A stretch of 64,000 nt of DNA. It comes from Temnothorax longispinosus. Lineage: Eukaryota > Arthropoda > Insecta > Hymenoptera > Formicidae. Made by a program: the position numbers and the translations under genes. Location of the stretch: assembly GCF_030848805.1 (NCBI RefSeq), contig NC_092368.1, forward strand, positions 2,700,441-2,764,440, given 5' to 3'. Position 1 is the first letter of the stretch, and every line of letters begins with the position of its first letter. The notes under the pieces were generated by a model. The model saw only the letters and a program-made list of their open reading frames with translations. It searched no databases and was not told the DNA's origin. This document shows positions 1 through 12,284 of the stretch, piece after piece.

Positions 1-110
1 GCAGAAGACCGCTGGTGTTCTCGTCGGTCGGACGCTTCGTGAGACGCGACGAAGATCGCCCTCGCGAAAAACGGGCGAATGCCGCGTCGCGTCGCCGAGT
101 CGCAGACAAC

Positions 111-135
111 GACGACGACGACGACGACGACGACG
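111..135. repeat. (GAC)n trinucleotide repeat
   Basis: About eight uninterrupted GAC units. In one frame they would read as a run of aspartates, but the surrounding frame is short and carries no domain, so I treat this as a plain microsatellite. Confidence 0.85.
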
Positions 136-230
136 CGGCAGCGCAGATTTCCGCGGCTCGTTATTTTAAATTAACGCGAGCGCGCTCCGTATTTTAAATT
201 ATATCAGGACTGGGGATCCCAGAAGATTCT

Positions 231-231
<1 letters not shown>

Positions 232-266
<35 letters not shown>
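232..266. repeat. (GA)n microsatellite
   Basis: Roughly 17 uninterrupted GA units follow a short AT-rich stretch. GA runs of this kind recur through the window. In insects they can bind GAGA-type factors, but length alone does not show that here. Confidence 0.95.
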
Positions 267-270
<4 letters not shown>

Positions 271-712
271 CCGTCGACGTTAAAAATTAAGTATCTAAGA
301 AAAGCGAGTTTTCGTTATAATAATTTTGTTGTAATAATCATTTATATTCATGAGAGGGATACTTTCCATTTTCAGAAAGAAAAAGAGATAACCGGAACGC
401 GTTCTCGCTCTTCTCGGAAATCAATTAACTGTAAGACCACGGACCCTCACCTCGTCTTCGGATTTCGCGGCGTGCGTTGTGCGGCACAAAGTGCAATCCC
501 CGCGTTTTGCGCCGCGCAACGTAGGCGCGCTGCGCCTACCGCCGCTAGCCTAATCGCCCGGTATCGCCGTCGAAATTATTCCCTTTTAGCGTTGTTAGCT
601 CGGTACGCTCGCGATTCGCGATCGATCCCCGGGTTCGTCCGGCTCTCTCGCATTTGAAATGCAAAGTGCGCGCGGCCGAGCATTATCTTCCAGGAAAGAC
701 CGGCGGACGAAT

Positions 713-780
713 AGAGAGAGAGAGAAAGAGAAAGAGAGATAAAAAAAGGAAAGAAACACAGAGAGAAAAAGGCAGAAAGA
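713..780. repeat. Imperfect GA-rich purine tract
   Basis: A GA repeat interrupted by AAAG and AAAAA runs, almost pure purine on the + strand. The matching pyrimidine strand produces an apparent minus-strand leucine/serine-rich open frame, which is not a gene. Confidence 0.8.
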
Positions 781-1021
781 AAAGATTATCGCGGAGCGAG
801 ATATCTCGGGGAGAGAGATCGCGCGCGCGGTGACGAAAGATGGTTATATAAAACTCGGTTAGGAGGAGAAGGAGGAGGGGAGGCGCGCGGGGTAGGTGGC
901 GGCATGCAACAATCCTATCTGACCGTGTAAATCTCTTGGCGTCGTAACGAAGCGGCAAATCGAAACTAAACGGTAGCCCATGAATGGGAAATTAGAAAAT
1001 AACGTTACGCTGGCGCGAGGT

Positions 1022-1112
1022 CGCGCGCGCGCGCGCGTTTCCGGCCGGGACACCCTGTGCATGTATACACGCGTGTATGCATGCGTGCGTGGGTGGGTGC
1101 GTATGTGAGCGC
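1022..1112. repeat. Alternating purine-pyrimidine tract (CG/CA/TA)
   Basis: It opens with about eight CG units (1022-1037). After a short interruption it continues with TGCATGTATACACGCG-type sequence and GTGC repeats to about 1112. Alternating purine-pyrimidine sequence is the classic composition of Z-DNA-prone DNA. It is one of about ten such tracts in the window. Confidence 0.75.
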
Positions 1113-1304
1113 GAGTCGTCTCACGCATCGGAGCTGCCGTAATGCGCATTATTATCTCGTAAGCGAAATCTGGTTACGAAGTCCTTTTATTAAAGATTTA
1201 ATTGATCGACGACGCTTAAAACGCGCCCGACCGCCGGCCGTCTCCGTTCGTGCGTTTCGCGCTGCCTTCCATCCTCCCGCTTCCTACTTTTTTCCTCTCC
1301 CTCT

Positions 1305-1307
<3 letters not shown>

Positions 1308-1352
<45 letters not shown>
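1308..1352. repeat. (CT)n microsatellite
   Basis: About 20 CT units, extended upstream by a CCTCTCC-type pyrimidine-rich stretch. The complement produces a long arginine-glutamate repeat in a minus-strand frame, an artefact of the repeat. Confidence 0.95.
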
Positions 1353-1354
<2 letters not shown>

Positions 1355-2385
1355 GTTAAATAAACTTTTCGCGCTGCATTTCTTCTCCCTCCCCGCTTCC
1401 CCCGTACCTGTAATAAAATTCGCCTTCTCCTCCTCCCCTCCCCCTTTTTTATGCACGGCCGTTACTTGCGTTCATTTGTTTTCCGCATCTTAATTGCATC
1501 GTCGCCAAATTGGATTCGGTGTCTTTCTATATTTGCATTTCTGTTGTTTTCGAATTTTCCGGTCCGTCATTTTACACCACTTACGTGTTATATTCCGAGT
1601 ATATTGTTCTCGTGGGTTCCCATCCGGAACATAATAAACCGCCATCCGCCCTATCCGTCCATCTATCTACCTATCCGTCTCTCTTTCGCACGGCTGAGTT
1701 CTTTTCTTTTTTATTTTTATTTTTTCACTCGGTCTAAAGAGCTTAGCAATGTAATCGGAATATTTTTACGCCCTCCCTTCATTCGCCTATTATTACGCGA
1801 ACGAATTTCGAATGAATTTTATTTCCGGCTCGCAAGATACTTTTCCGAAGTGGCAAATCTGGCGATCCGCGAACGATATTGGGCGGATCGGATACCGAGA
1901 AGCAGAATGACGAGAATCCTCGGAAAAATAAAATACAGTTGTACGCGCATATTTTAAGATCCCTCGCGAGGATTTTAAAATGGCAACGATTTTACTTTCC
2001 ACGAATTTACGAATATAAAAAATTTGCCGTCTTGTAATCTTTCTCATTTATTTTACTCGCGCAAACATTTTTGCCGTTTGCTAGTTTCGAAGTCTCTACA
2101 CAATCCAGCGGATACTAAGTTGTGTCGAAACATGAATTTACTTGAAAATACCACGGCGAAATTTTGCCGCGAGTTCCATTCCTACGCGCGCGCTGGATAG
2201 CTATTACTTGCGCCTGTCTATATATGCCGGGTAATTTGCGAGAGTAGAACGATTTGTCGAGACAACGTCGCTTATATAAATAATATGTCGTTATGCGCGA
2301 AACATAGCGCGCGCGGAGGGGCTCCTCTCGTCCGTGCCGCCGTATTCACGTGTTTTGCCACACACGTTATATAAAGGCATCTTGC

Positions 2386-2445
2386 GCACGGCTGTATGCG
2401 TGCGTGCATACGTTCGCGCGTGTGTGCACGTACGTCCGCGTCTGC
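2386..2445. repeat. Alternating purine-pyrimidine tract (GC/GT/AC)
   Basis: GTATGCGTGCGTGCATACG-type sequence continues through GCGCGTGTGTGCACGTACG. Near-perfect purine/pyrimidine alternation makes it Z-DNA-prone, and composition matches the tracts at 1.0, 9.0, 10.5, 12.3, 18.1, 18.5, 25.4, 31.4 and 41.2 kb. Confidence 0.7.
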
Positions 2446-3446
2446 GCTCGGCGCATACGCGCCAGAAATAAGCAGTCCGCGACGGCCGTAGGTAGCGCAA
2501 GTAAGAATAATGTGTTTATTCGTTAGATTAAATATCGTTCGCGCTTTCTTATTTCTTTTCTTTCTTAATTTTTTCTTCTTAATTTTCTTTCTTTTTCGTA
2601 CGCGCATCTCGCTAGACTGAAATATATTTTATATGGAAGCTTCCTCGACGAATCTAGATTCGCCACGCTCTAACGTTATTATTTTCGTTGTCTCCCAAAT
2701 GTCTTTAAAAAAATCGAAATTTGCGAGTACGCCAAACGGCGCGGGTGTGTTTAATCACGCGGCATCCTCGGCGAAGTCGACGTCTTTTTTTTACGATGAC
2801 ACGTGCACTCAATAAATGCATACTGGTGTAATACATACGCACGCGCGTATATTACGAATATCCATAAACGCGGACCGAGAGCCAGCCGCGTTTCGCGCTC
2901 GCAGGTGCGCGCGCGGGGCGTATGAATAAAATACGGCTCCGGGCCGAAGATTTCGCCGAGTCGACTCGGTATAACTCGTCTCTGTCGCATTTGCATCCGC
3001 ATTACGCGAGCGTATACCGCCGGCTTGCGTAATATTATAATCAGCCGCGGGAAAATAAATAACTATGGCGTCTACCTGGCCACCTCTCTACGCGTTTCCT
3101 CTCTCTCTCTCTCTCTTCATTTCCCGTCCGCGTCTTCTCTCCCTCTCATTCTTTTTCTTTCTATCTCTCCCCGTCTCTCTCGCCGTCAGATAACTATCTT
3201 TCCGTTTCCTGCTGGCGGGCCGCAGTAAATACACATAAGTCGTAGCAACCTACTTGCTATAGTTGAAGAAAAGGAATGAGTCGCGGTCGCGGGAGAAGAA
3301 GGGGGGAAGGGAGGAGGACAAAGACAGCGATAACACGTAACTACAACGATTTCCACTTGAATTAAGAGCACCTCGTAAAACGGAATTTATTATTCGCGCT
3401 CGGGGGAAAATTTTTGCGGAGCGACCGCTCAGGAAGAAGCTCTTCC

Positions 3447-3530
3447 CTCGAAAAGGGGAGGAGAAAAAAAAAGAAAGAGAATAAAAGGAAACAAGAAGAG
3501 ACGGAGAAAGGGAGCGGCAGAAGGCAGAGA
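3447..3530. repeat. Long homopurine tract
   Basis: Over about 80 bases almost every base is A or G, with few interruptions. A duplex tract like this can form triplex (H-DNA) when it has mirror symmetry. I see no perfect mirror, only strong purine bias. Confidence 0.7.
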
Positions 3531-3759
3531 TCGCGCTGCGGCGTCCGCCTGATTAAATATCATGAGGAACTTGGAGCGAAGATTGCAACGCGCACGGCGG
3601 GAAATGATACCCCGTTGTTAAAACCCCGGGAAACGTATAGCGCGAGACTGCTGCCGATTCACGTGAATTCTAGGAATTTCGCCCGAGTTCAGGCCGGAAA
3701 AGAGTGCGAGAGTTTTTTAATTGTAGCAGACGCACCCGCACTTCTTTCCTTTTAGTGAC

Positions 3760-3827
3760 CTCTCTCTCTCTCTCTCTCTTCTCAATGTAATTTTTATATA
3801 ATGAGGCTATAACTTTTATATAATGAG
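3760..3827. repeat. (CT)n microsatellite followed by a 22-bp tandem duplication
   Basis: A CT run (3760-3779) is followed by two copies of TTTTATATAATGAG at 3792-3805 and 3814-3827, offset by 22 bases. The duplication is exact over 14 bases, which suggests local replication slippage. Confidence 0.8.
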
Positions 3828-4608
3828 ACGTGTTTGTTCAATGTACTTATAAGAGATGCGCTTCTAGGTGCGCTTGTGAGCGCGGCAATATAGAGGTTAA
3901 CGCACGCGGGAGGGACGCCTTCTCAGGAGCATCAGATGACAAGTCTAGTATAGCCTGAAGGGCGATAAAGGAAGTTCCCGTCCGTATCGCATACACATTT
4001 ATCAAATGACACGTGATAGATAAAAAAAAATCACACTGCAGCATGACAGGAAGAAATATATCTGATTAGCTAATTAGCTTGAATATATGTTGATAGTAAC
4101 TGTGTTACAACAATTTAAAGAACTAGTTATAACATTATTTCTTCCGAGAACAGATTTTATCTTTCATCAATAGTCGAATGTATCCTATAAAATTTCAAGT
4201 CATTCGTGAAAATTATTAAAAATGTGCCTAATTATTTGTGCAGCCAAGTAAAACGTTACTTATTTCTCACGCCTCCTTAAAGCTTTGTTAGATATGTCCA
4301 CCTTCGAGACTCTGTTTTAATACGAATATTTTTTCAAATATAATCCTTCCTTCATTTCAAGATGTCCGTATTCCATTATGACGTCCAATTCCCATCGAAT
4401 TGCCGACTCGGGGATGCGCTTTAAAAAATTCTACCGGCTCGTCCGGCTTTTTCCGGCTAAGTGATGACAATCATTAAACCGGTGAAGCCGTCCGCGCTCC
4501 TTCGTTTCGTGGAACCTTGTCAGGTTCGTCCTACTTCGTAGACTTTTCATTAGGGAGGATTCGACTCAGGAATATCATCAGGATACAGCTCTCTCGCATC
4601 CAGGCACC

Positions 4609-4612
<4 letters not shown>

Positions 4613-4669
<57 letters not shown>
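4613..4669. repeat. Long (CT)n microsatellite
   Basis: About 28 CT units in a row, among the longest dinucleotide runs in the window, then a CT-rich tail to about 4760. It is likely length-polymorphic between individuals. Confidence 0.97.
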
Positions 4670-4674
<5 letters not shown>

Positions 4675-4999
4675 ATATTTTCACCCTCTTTCTCGCTCTC
4701 TCTCCCTATTTCTCTTTTGCCGTTTCCCGCACCCTCTCTCCGGCCCTCTCCCTCGTCGCCATATCTATTCCGTGCACTTGCACGCGCTCGCATGCATACG
4801 CTCGGCCGCCACGTACGAACGCACAAACGACAAAACACGTATTACGTGTAACTGGAGTCCGCGCTAGAGATCAATACACATAATAGAGGGTATCTATAGC
4901 GGGCGCAACCCGTGCTCATTTACTTAATTGTGTTCTATACGGCATAACCGAGGCGTGGTGGTGCAGCTCGTGTAGGTACCCGGCCGCCTCTCTGCTACC

Positions 5000-6350
5000 C
5001 TCCTGCCGTTGCCCCTCGCATTTGCCCCCCTTCCTGCCGCTTCCCCCCTGCCGACCGAGGGAGGAGGAGAAGGAGGAAAGGGGGGAAGGGGGGCCGAGTG
5101 TGCGTAATATTCAGACGTATAACGCGCCGGGGCCGCGTAGGTACATTGGCATCAATTTATGGGGGTTGGGAGGGCCGCCCCGCCAGGCTATATATATGCT
5201 CCGATAGGGTTGAATATCTCGCGCTTTTGTGCCCCGTCCACATCTCCGCGCTTCCGCCCCTCTGTCTTTTCCATCCTCCCTTTTGCCGCCCTTCGCTCGC
5301 CAACGCCGCGCGCCGCTCGCGCTGCTCCTTTCTGATGCGATTGCGTTTCGCGTGTTTTTGTCTCGGCCTCGAAGTTGCGCCTTGCACGATACGAGTGCCA
5401 TCGAGTGCCTCGCCGAACAAGAACCATTATTTTCCGAGACCGACGAATGCCTCGCTCGAAATGCGCCCTTCGAGCTCATTACGCACAATGCGCGCGACTT
5501 CGGAAAAGAGAAGCCGAGTTAGTAAACGCATATTTTACGGTCGGTTAAGGAACTTAATAGATGACTGAACATAAAACTGGGTACGAAAATCTTTCGATTG
5601 TCATTTCAAATTATATATAAAAGTCATGTACATATACAGACTAGGAGTTAATTATAACAGTAGATTCTTTAACGAATTTGAAATCGGCTGAAGGAAAAGT
5701 TGGAAAGAGATGTTTTGCGTTGCAATTTTTTAAATATCAAATATTTTAATAAAACTCAACGGCTGTGCAGCTATAAGTGTCGTGCAAATCGACCGAGGCA
5801 GAATAGCGAATCGCGAATTCGCAAAAATAACGGTCGCGACCGCGACAGCGGACGGGAGTCGGAAGCCGAGCGAGTAAAAGCTCGCGCGACATCGCGAGAA
5901 TTCGCGCGGCGCGAAAAGGGTCGGAAGCGATCCCGCTTTCGGCGGCGGGCCGGCGGTCGACGACTGCGACGAACAACAAAATGTCGACCGCAATTATGCT
6001 GTAATTAACTTGGAAACGTGTGCGCACGTACACGCGCGGCGTACCCCGCACGTACACCGACGGCGCGTCGGCCGGCTTCACAGGTGGTTGGGGATTTTTG
6101 TATTTAGCGGTTGGCACCGTCCGACGTTTACACCACGCACCGTCCGGCTGCGTTATATGCATGTTTGCGGTGACGGAAGAGAATTTAAACCAACCACCCC
6201 CTTCCGCCTCTCTATAACGCCCGCCGCGCCGCTTCGCAGCCCCCCTCCCCCTCGCGCCGCCGCTACCCCCTCCCCCCGGGGCTGCAAATTCTGATAAACC
6301 GTGCCGAAAATTAGTTTGGTCGTTCGCTATCTTATTCCTCTCCATTCGCC
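5000..6350. other. GC-rich, CpG-dense non-coding block
   Basis: GC-rich sequence with C-rich and G-rich runs (GGAGGAGAAGGAGG near 5056-5097, CCCCTCCCCC near 6238-6282) is split by a short AT-rich stretch at about 5570-5760. Several open frames overlap on both strands, as expected where stop codons are rare, and none has a recognisable domain. The C-runs near 6240-6280 could form a G-quadruplex on the minus strand only with one long loop, so I do not call one. Confidence 0.5.
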
Positions 6351-8350
6351 GACAGGTGTTAACAACGTGTCGCGGATCGGACGCGGATTATTTTAATCCT
6401 TTCGCTGATGTCGACGTATATATCGAGAGTTACGAGCTTATTTCATTTCCGACTTCCTTGACAGATCCACGGCCAATTTCCGAATCGAGAAAGATTCAAG
6501 CATATCCGTCGTTGTAGTTATCTAATTATGCATTTCGTACAGTTCTTTCTAATTATAATTTTCTTATTTTACATTAACAGCCTGACTAATAGCTAATCCT
6601 TTCCTATTCTTTCACTTGTCTTGAGTGACGTCGTGGAGAAAAGAATATAGAGAAAATGCAAGACAGAGATTTGAATATAATCAATTTATTGTAACTAAAA
6701 TCGGAGAACGGAAACGCGATTACGGTTATCCAATTACAAGTATTACAGCGAGCCAGTTAATATTATATAATCGAACGTTGAATAACGAAATGTCCCCTTC
6801 TTCCTCGTTCTCATTCTTATTCTTCCTTACTCTTATACTGATGGGACAGGAAGACGAGACTGACGTGTTCGCTCTTGGAAAGTAAACAAAGTGCAGTGGT
6901 TTACATGTTAAACCGCAGAAAATGGAACGGAAAGAATTTCTCCGACAAATAGCATGAATTTGCTGAGCCATTGGCGTGTACTCCGCGGCAAATAAAGACG
7001 CCGCGCCGGAGAAATTCGTAATAAGAGGCTCATTTGGAAAGCACAACGATTTCACGGTCGTACGTCATTGCTTCGTGTACAATATTTCTTCTACCGTCAC
7101 AGCATGTTAAATATCTAAATATAAGCATCTAAATAAATTTCAATATTTGCTCTACCGTGATAACGGACGAAACTTCATAAAAAGATTATGAACTAAAAAA
7201 CGAAAATACGAAGAATGTAATAAGTATTGAATTTTTATTTTGCGCGATAATATTAGATACAATATTGAAAGATGCCAACAAATAAAAGCCGATTTAATAC
7301 TGCTTCTGATTATTTCCTTAATGCAATATTTCTCTGTCCCGCAAAAAATATCAAAATGAGATTTTTCCATAAGAAACGCGATGATTCTTTTAACGCCTCA
7401 ACAAGAGTCGAAAGCGAGGATGACTAGCGGGTTCAACGCTTCCGAGAGCGGCGGCGGTGGCGGCGAGCGAGCGTTGCTTCCGGTCGGAATTACGGTTTAA
7501 ATTATGGTTACGACTTGGGCGTTACAATATAATCATATCGCGATTGTGTACGTGGTGTTTATTACATTATTAAATATACATCTCGCTATCATTAGCTATT
7601 AAATATATCATTAATACGCGGCGTAATGCCAGAGAGTGGTTCGCAATGCATGCATTCGCTCTGTTTGTCTCTAATATAACTAATATTACTAATATAACTA
7701 ATGTAATTAGGAACATGGGAGTTGGAAATATCAATAACTTTGCTTATTTAAGACTTAGCAAATAAATGTATTTTGAAAATGTATATAGCTTATTGCAACC
7801 TTTTAATACTTATAAGTCACACACACAAACGACAGGATATTTTATTTGAAGATCATTCATTCTTGGTAGCTAAATTTTTATTCAAAATTTACTGAATTTA
7901 CGTGTTCTTTTAATGTAGGGAAAATATTACATGAAAAATATTTCTTAAAATGTTAATATGCAACTAAAACCTACGATATTCTTATATCCAATCTAAAATT
8001 ATATGTAATTTACATTGATACTTTTTTTCTCAATAAATGATAGAATGGTAATTACAGATATTAGCAGCAAATACGAATTATAAGATTAAATCTTTATTTT
8101 ATCTGACATGTAAAATAAAATAAAATGTGTAGCAACTTGAGACAAGACTTTACATAGCTCATTTCGTATAATAATTTAGCTACTTATTTCTTTCATCTAT
8201 ACATACTGTAATTTATTCGGAATAGATATTTATATTCAGAAATAATTAAGTGTCACGTCAAATGTCTCTTAGCTCTTTAAAGGTATTTTAAGTACACTGT
8301 GACTTATTTGCCACGTCCGTCCTTAATTTGTGGCGATGAGAAGATCACAA
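6350..8350. other. AT-rich non-coding block
   Basis: AT-rich sequence with no gene. It contains a GC-rich patch around 7440-7480, the palindrome AATGCATGCATT at 7645-7656, and a 9-bp tandem repeat just after it. I see no terminal repeats marking a transposon. Confidence 0.55.
7672..7707. repeat. 9-bp tandem repeat, four units
   Basis: Four consecutive 9-bp units: TAATATAAC, TAATATTAC, TAATATAAC, TAATGTAAT. The TAAT core is the canonical homeodomain-binding core, but in AT-rich DNA this may be slippage without function. Confidence 0.85.
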
Positions 8351-8769
8351 GAACAGCATAAGGTGCATTTTGGTGCTTAAAAGTCGTAACAGAAAGTCAG
8401 ACGAATATTCTTCTCGTCACGACGAAAGTGTCGACATGCACGAACGATCACATCGGACAGTTGGACACGTCGAGATCGCCACCCCTCCTTCCCCCCCTCG
8501 TGTCATGTATACAGGCATGCACGTATACGCGGTCGCGCGCGCACGAGCAGCTCTAGGTTACGCGGATGAACGTCAAATCAAAATGCACAATCCCGGCAAA
8601 TCATTTCGAATATTTCATAATGGGCGCGAAATATCATTACTCGCCGCCCGTGCAATCCACCCCTTCGTCCAACCGCTACCGCGCAGTCCACCCCTCGCGC
8701 AAAGCTCGCGCGAATTCGTCGGTGACCGTGCGTTACGAGCGCACACGAATGAAAGGAGATAGAGGCAGC

Positions 8770-8803
8770 AGAGACACACACATACACACGCGCGCACACA
8801 GTG
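8770..8803. repeat. CA/CG alternating repeat
   Basis: An ACACACACATACACACGCGC-type stretch, an imperfect CA microsatellite with CG interruptions. It is Z-DNA-prone by composition. Confidence 0.75.
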
Positions 8804-8984
8804 CAGTGAGAATGGAGAAAGAGGGGAGAGGCATCTATTACGCGTGGAAAGAGGATGGTAGAGGAACGGGGGGATGGGGGGATGGAAGGGCCTCGGTAGG
8901 ATGAGAGCGGCAGAGGAAGAGAAACGTACGTGGAAACACGCGCGGCGGACGCGAGCTGACGTGAGTATCCGCGGGACGGGGTGG

Positions 8985-9065
8985 CACGCGGGGCACGCGT
9001 GCACGTATACCCGCGTATATCTATATACGTGCGACATACATACGTGCGCGCATACACACGGGGAG
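8985..9065. repeat. Alternating purine-pyrimidine tract (CG/TA/CA)
   Basis: Mixed GTGCACGTATACCCGCGTAT and ACGTGCGACATACATACG-type sequence, alternating over most of its length and continuing into CATACACACG. Confidence 0.65.
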
Positions 9066-10035
9066 AGACACACGCGAACGCGGAGCGGGTACGAGCGAGA
9101 GCGCGCGCGATACGGAGTATGCGACCGGGACTAAATTACGTTCCCCGTAACGCGTTTAGCCGCGAATCGCATTGCGAGCGATCCGTATAACCCGAATATC
9201 GGCCGCACGCCAGAGATAGGACCGAGGGACTACTCGTCCCCCCCGAAACGAACGAGTATTACATCGCCCGATGCTGATCCAGTCCTCCATTTTGCCGCGG
9301 ATTCTTCCGGAAACTTCCTACCCCCGAAATTGCTACTTATAGGCACTATTACACGAACCGTCGGGATTAGTTGAGCTGCAGATTAGCGGTTCGCTATCTT
9401 TAAAAATTATAACGTGAACAAAGAATTAAGAATTCAATTAAGCGGTAAGCATCATTGCGCTAATCAGATTTAAAAAATCGTTGTTTTTCGTACTAAATTA
9501 CAATGTTTGAATAAAATAAATATTGGTCTTTTTTAATTAAAATCATAATACGCGTTAATCGATGTTAATAGAAATAATTTTGTAACGTAGACTGAGTTGG
9601 TTCGCGCTGACCAACATTGTGACATCAAATTTTAGACGTTACAAGACATAAAGAGGGACTACAGGTCGAGGCTATAAGATATGGAAGGAAGGGAGACACA
9701 GAAGGTTGAAACCCTGAAAGCGGGGAGCAACCACTCGAGGATATAGCGCGGTCCGCATTCCAATTCTCTGACACTTGGCCGGAGGTCACTTCTTGCGCAT
9801 TAAATCAACCTGGGTCGCGATTTCATGAATCGACAATCGAAGTCGCCGAATTCGGATTGCCGGTCGGTCAGACCTGCGCGTATAACAACGATAAGGGTCG
9901 GTCCCTCGAATCAATGCGCGTAGAGGGAACAACCAAGAGGCCGAGGCTACCTACATATCTACCTGCCTATCCAGTGCGTACCTACGTACCTACAACCTAC
10001 AACCATCTCGTTTCTCGGCTGGCGAAATAGCCAGC

Positions 10036-10066
10036 GGTGGCTGCTGCTGGCGGCAGCAGCAGCACC
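10036..10066. repeat. CTG/CAG hairpin
   Basis: GCTGCTGCTG (10040-10049) is followed, after a 4-base GCGG spacer, by CAGCAGCAGC (10054-10063). The stem can extend by GGT/ACC with one bulged G. More CAGCAC and CAGCAG units follow to about 10100. No frame through it keeps a plausible protein context on both sides, so I do not call a polyglutamine exon. Confidence 0.8.
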
Positions 10067-10419
10067 AGCAGCACCAGCAGTAGGCAGGCAAGCAGCAGCT
10101 AGCAACACCGGCTACCTCCTCCACCTCCACCTACTCCATCTCCTCCTGCTGGTTCTCTCCATTTGCCTTCTCCCCCGTGCTATACGGCGCGACCCGTACC
10201 CTCCTCCCCTCCTCTCTCCTTCACCGTTCATCTCCTCTCTCGTTCCCTCTGCGCGCGCGTCAACCTCCTCTACATCATCGTCGTTGAAATCACCACCACC
10301 ATCCAGAGCTACCTACCATACCGCTACCATCACGGCACGGTACACACGGTACACTCCGGGTACTACTCCGGAATCGCATCGCGGCCACTCCAGTTGCATT
10401 GCGGGCAGCGCCGAACCGT

Positions 10420-10610
10420 GCGCGCGTACACACACACACACACACACATACACGCACGAATATGTGTACGCGCGTAGACGATTTCACACACGCGTGTCCA
10501 CGAAATCCAGACTCGCGGACACGCATATACACTTACGTACTCATACGCCGGTATACGGTCGTACCGAGCGATGCATACGTGCATACGCGTGCGTACACAA
10601 GAGCACAACG
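10420..10610. repeat. CA microsatellite inside a long alternating tract
   Basis: A CA run at 10428-10448 is flanked by CGCGCG, TACGCG and ATACGTGCATACG sequence extending to about 10610. The periodicity forces HTHTHT peptides in translated frames. It is one of the longest Z-DNA-prone stretches in the window. Confidence 0.75.
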
Positions 10611-10813
10611 GCCTAGCGTTGCCCTCTGCCTCCGGCCAGAGATATCGTTAGCATGCCTTGCTAATCACGGACTCGATAATAATACCGTGATTGATAGGAC
10701 GAACCCCGTCCTCCTCCACCTCCTTCTCTTCCTCCACGTCCTCCTCCTCCGCGGCCACCACCGCCTCGTCCAACCTACCGCCTCCTCGAAACGAGTAACG
10801 TTCCACCCCTCGA

Positions 10814-10880
10814 GAGATCGAGAGGGAGAGAGAGATGAAGGGGGAGAGACAGAGAGAGAAAAAGAGAGAGAGAGAGAGGC
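10814..10880. repeat. Imperfect (GA)n purine tract
   Basis: GAGAGGGAGAGAGAGATGAA-type sequence and then a purer GA run, almost all purine on the + strand. Confidence 0.85.
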
Positions 10881-12284
10881 CAGCCATTCTCTGTGCCCTT
10901 CTGACTTTCTCTCGTCCGTTCTCCTCGTTGATATCCTCCGTCTCTCTTCAGGTTCCTCCAACCACCCGCGCACGATGCCTCTCTCCCCGCGCATACGCGA
11001 CTTTTTATTTCCTCCTTTATTTCCTTCTCGTCGGCGAGAATGCGTGGCCGCGCGCGACTACGCGAGTCGTGTTCTTACTCAGACGACCCCGTTCACCTAG
11101 CGCTCGATCGCGGTTCGCTCGTCAGAGAAAGAGAGAGGAAGAAGGAGCAAGAGAGAGAGTATTTTTATGTAATTCGAACCGATACGCGAGAGAAGCGCGT
11201 GAGGTAAGAGCGAGGGAGGGATGATGCACGGCGAATCGTTGATCCGCACTCGAAGACCTCGTGGCCGGCGCGCGTTTTCGTTACATTCCGATCGTTTAAT
11301 AATCGCGTATCTGCTGCTCGGCAAAAGCTGCCTTTCCTCTCACGCGAGCCGAATCGCATTGGTCGTAATTATATTTCCCCTATTTTTCAACCCCTCGCGC
11401 AGGCCCTTAACCCTCTCTCATGTGCTGATTCCATTTTCATCTTACCCAAATGCGGCAAGTAATATAATTTAGCACGATAATCGAATCTCCGTATTATTCG
11501 TATATACGGCGTATAATTGAATTGGTGAACAGAATAAGATAAAAAGCTGCGGACGAGTCGAAATATCTGTGTTGTGAAAATTAATCTCCCGATACGGCCT
11601 ATCAATATTAAATACGCGCGAATTTTTTTTTTCTTAAACAAAGTTGCCGGGTTCTCCGCAATGGCATATGCATGAGAAAGTCAGACTAGATTATAAACGC
11701 GACAATCTTAAAAGAGTATCGGGGAGTTAAAGTTAAATCATTCCACTTCTAAAATTTTAAATGAAATGCATTTATGGGTACGTCAAGTTTCAACTTAGGA
11801 TCTCATTAAAATAATGTCCATTTAAAATTAATTAATGAATAAGATTTTCCCCGTCTATATTTGCATCGCCGAAGCTTCATTCATGAAAACCACGAATAAT
11901 TCCCGACGTTAAATGGTTTCATAATTAAAATTTTCTCTCGCTTTAAATTTTGCGCCCAGCCCCGCTGCGAATTCGTCGGCCGCGGAGAGTGCACGCGTTT
12001 CCACGCGGCACTCGCCTGTTACCGAGTCTTACGAAACACCCCGTGTATTGTTGGAGACCGAATTTTTTCTACGGCGTGCCCTCGATGCCGGGCTATTTCG
12101 TTTCTTGCTCGCGATAGCGAGACTTACACACGGCGCGGAATAAGTGGAATACATTTCCTCGCGTATTACTGCATTCTAACTGTTCATCCATTGGATCCCC
12201 CGAGCTGCGCTACCTGACTGCGTGTGCGCGAGCGAATCAAGGATCAAGATAGGCGTCCGACGAGCATGTGTGCGGACAAGAGCG

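Larger units (their letters stand above)
1..2100. other. Non-coding block, mixed composition
   Basis: No gene is recognised here. The stretch holds a short GAC repeat, GA and CT microsatellites, a CG/CA alternating tract near 1.02-1.11 kb, and ordinary AT/GC-mixed sequence from 1.45 to 2.1 kb. A TATA-like string lies at 844-852, but nothing resembling an initiator sits about 30 bases downstream of it. Open frames here translate to low-complexity peptides. Confidence 0.6.
2100..5000. other. Non-coding block with CT/GA repeats
   Basis: No gene is recognised. The block holds a Z-DNA-prone tract near 2.4 kb, a TTTC-rich pyrimidine patch (about 2546-2600), a CT-rich patch (about 3098-3190), a purine tract near 3.45-3.53 kb, an AT-rich stretch (about 3780-4380) and a long CT microsatellite at 4613-4669. 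The string TATATAAAG at about 2369 resembles a TATA box but has no convincing initiator. Confidence 0.55.
8360..11230. other. GC-rich block with CA/CG, CTCC and GA low-complexity sequence
   Basis: A nearly continuous run of low-complexity GC-rich DNA: CA/CG alternating tracts, G-rich GGGGGGATGGGGGGATGG near 8868-8886, CTAC/CCTAC repeats near 9945-10006, CAG/CTG sequence near 10.04 kb, and CTC/CCT and GA runs at 10.1-11.2 kb. Open frames up to 233 codons exist but encode HTHT, SSS, LLL and RERE-type peptides dictated by the repeats. No gene is supported. Confidence 0.55.

Noticed and set aside
844..852. TATATAAAA near 844, and similar strings at about 2369, 21278, 29594 and 43812
   Set aside because: None has an initiator-like motif 25-35 bases downstream. 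TATA strings are common in a mixed AT-rich genome.
6238..6282. C-rich runs as a minus-strand G-quadruplex
   Set aside because: The middle loop is about 14 bases, beyond the canonical limit.
5746..6345. 199-codon minus-strand frame
   Set aside because: Glycine- and arginine-rich segments match C-runs on the + strand; other frames are open across the same bases.
10399..11100. 233-codon open frame
   Set aside because: It runs through a CA microsatellite (HTHTHT) and a GA tract (RERERE). Content follows the repeats.
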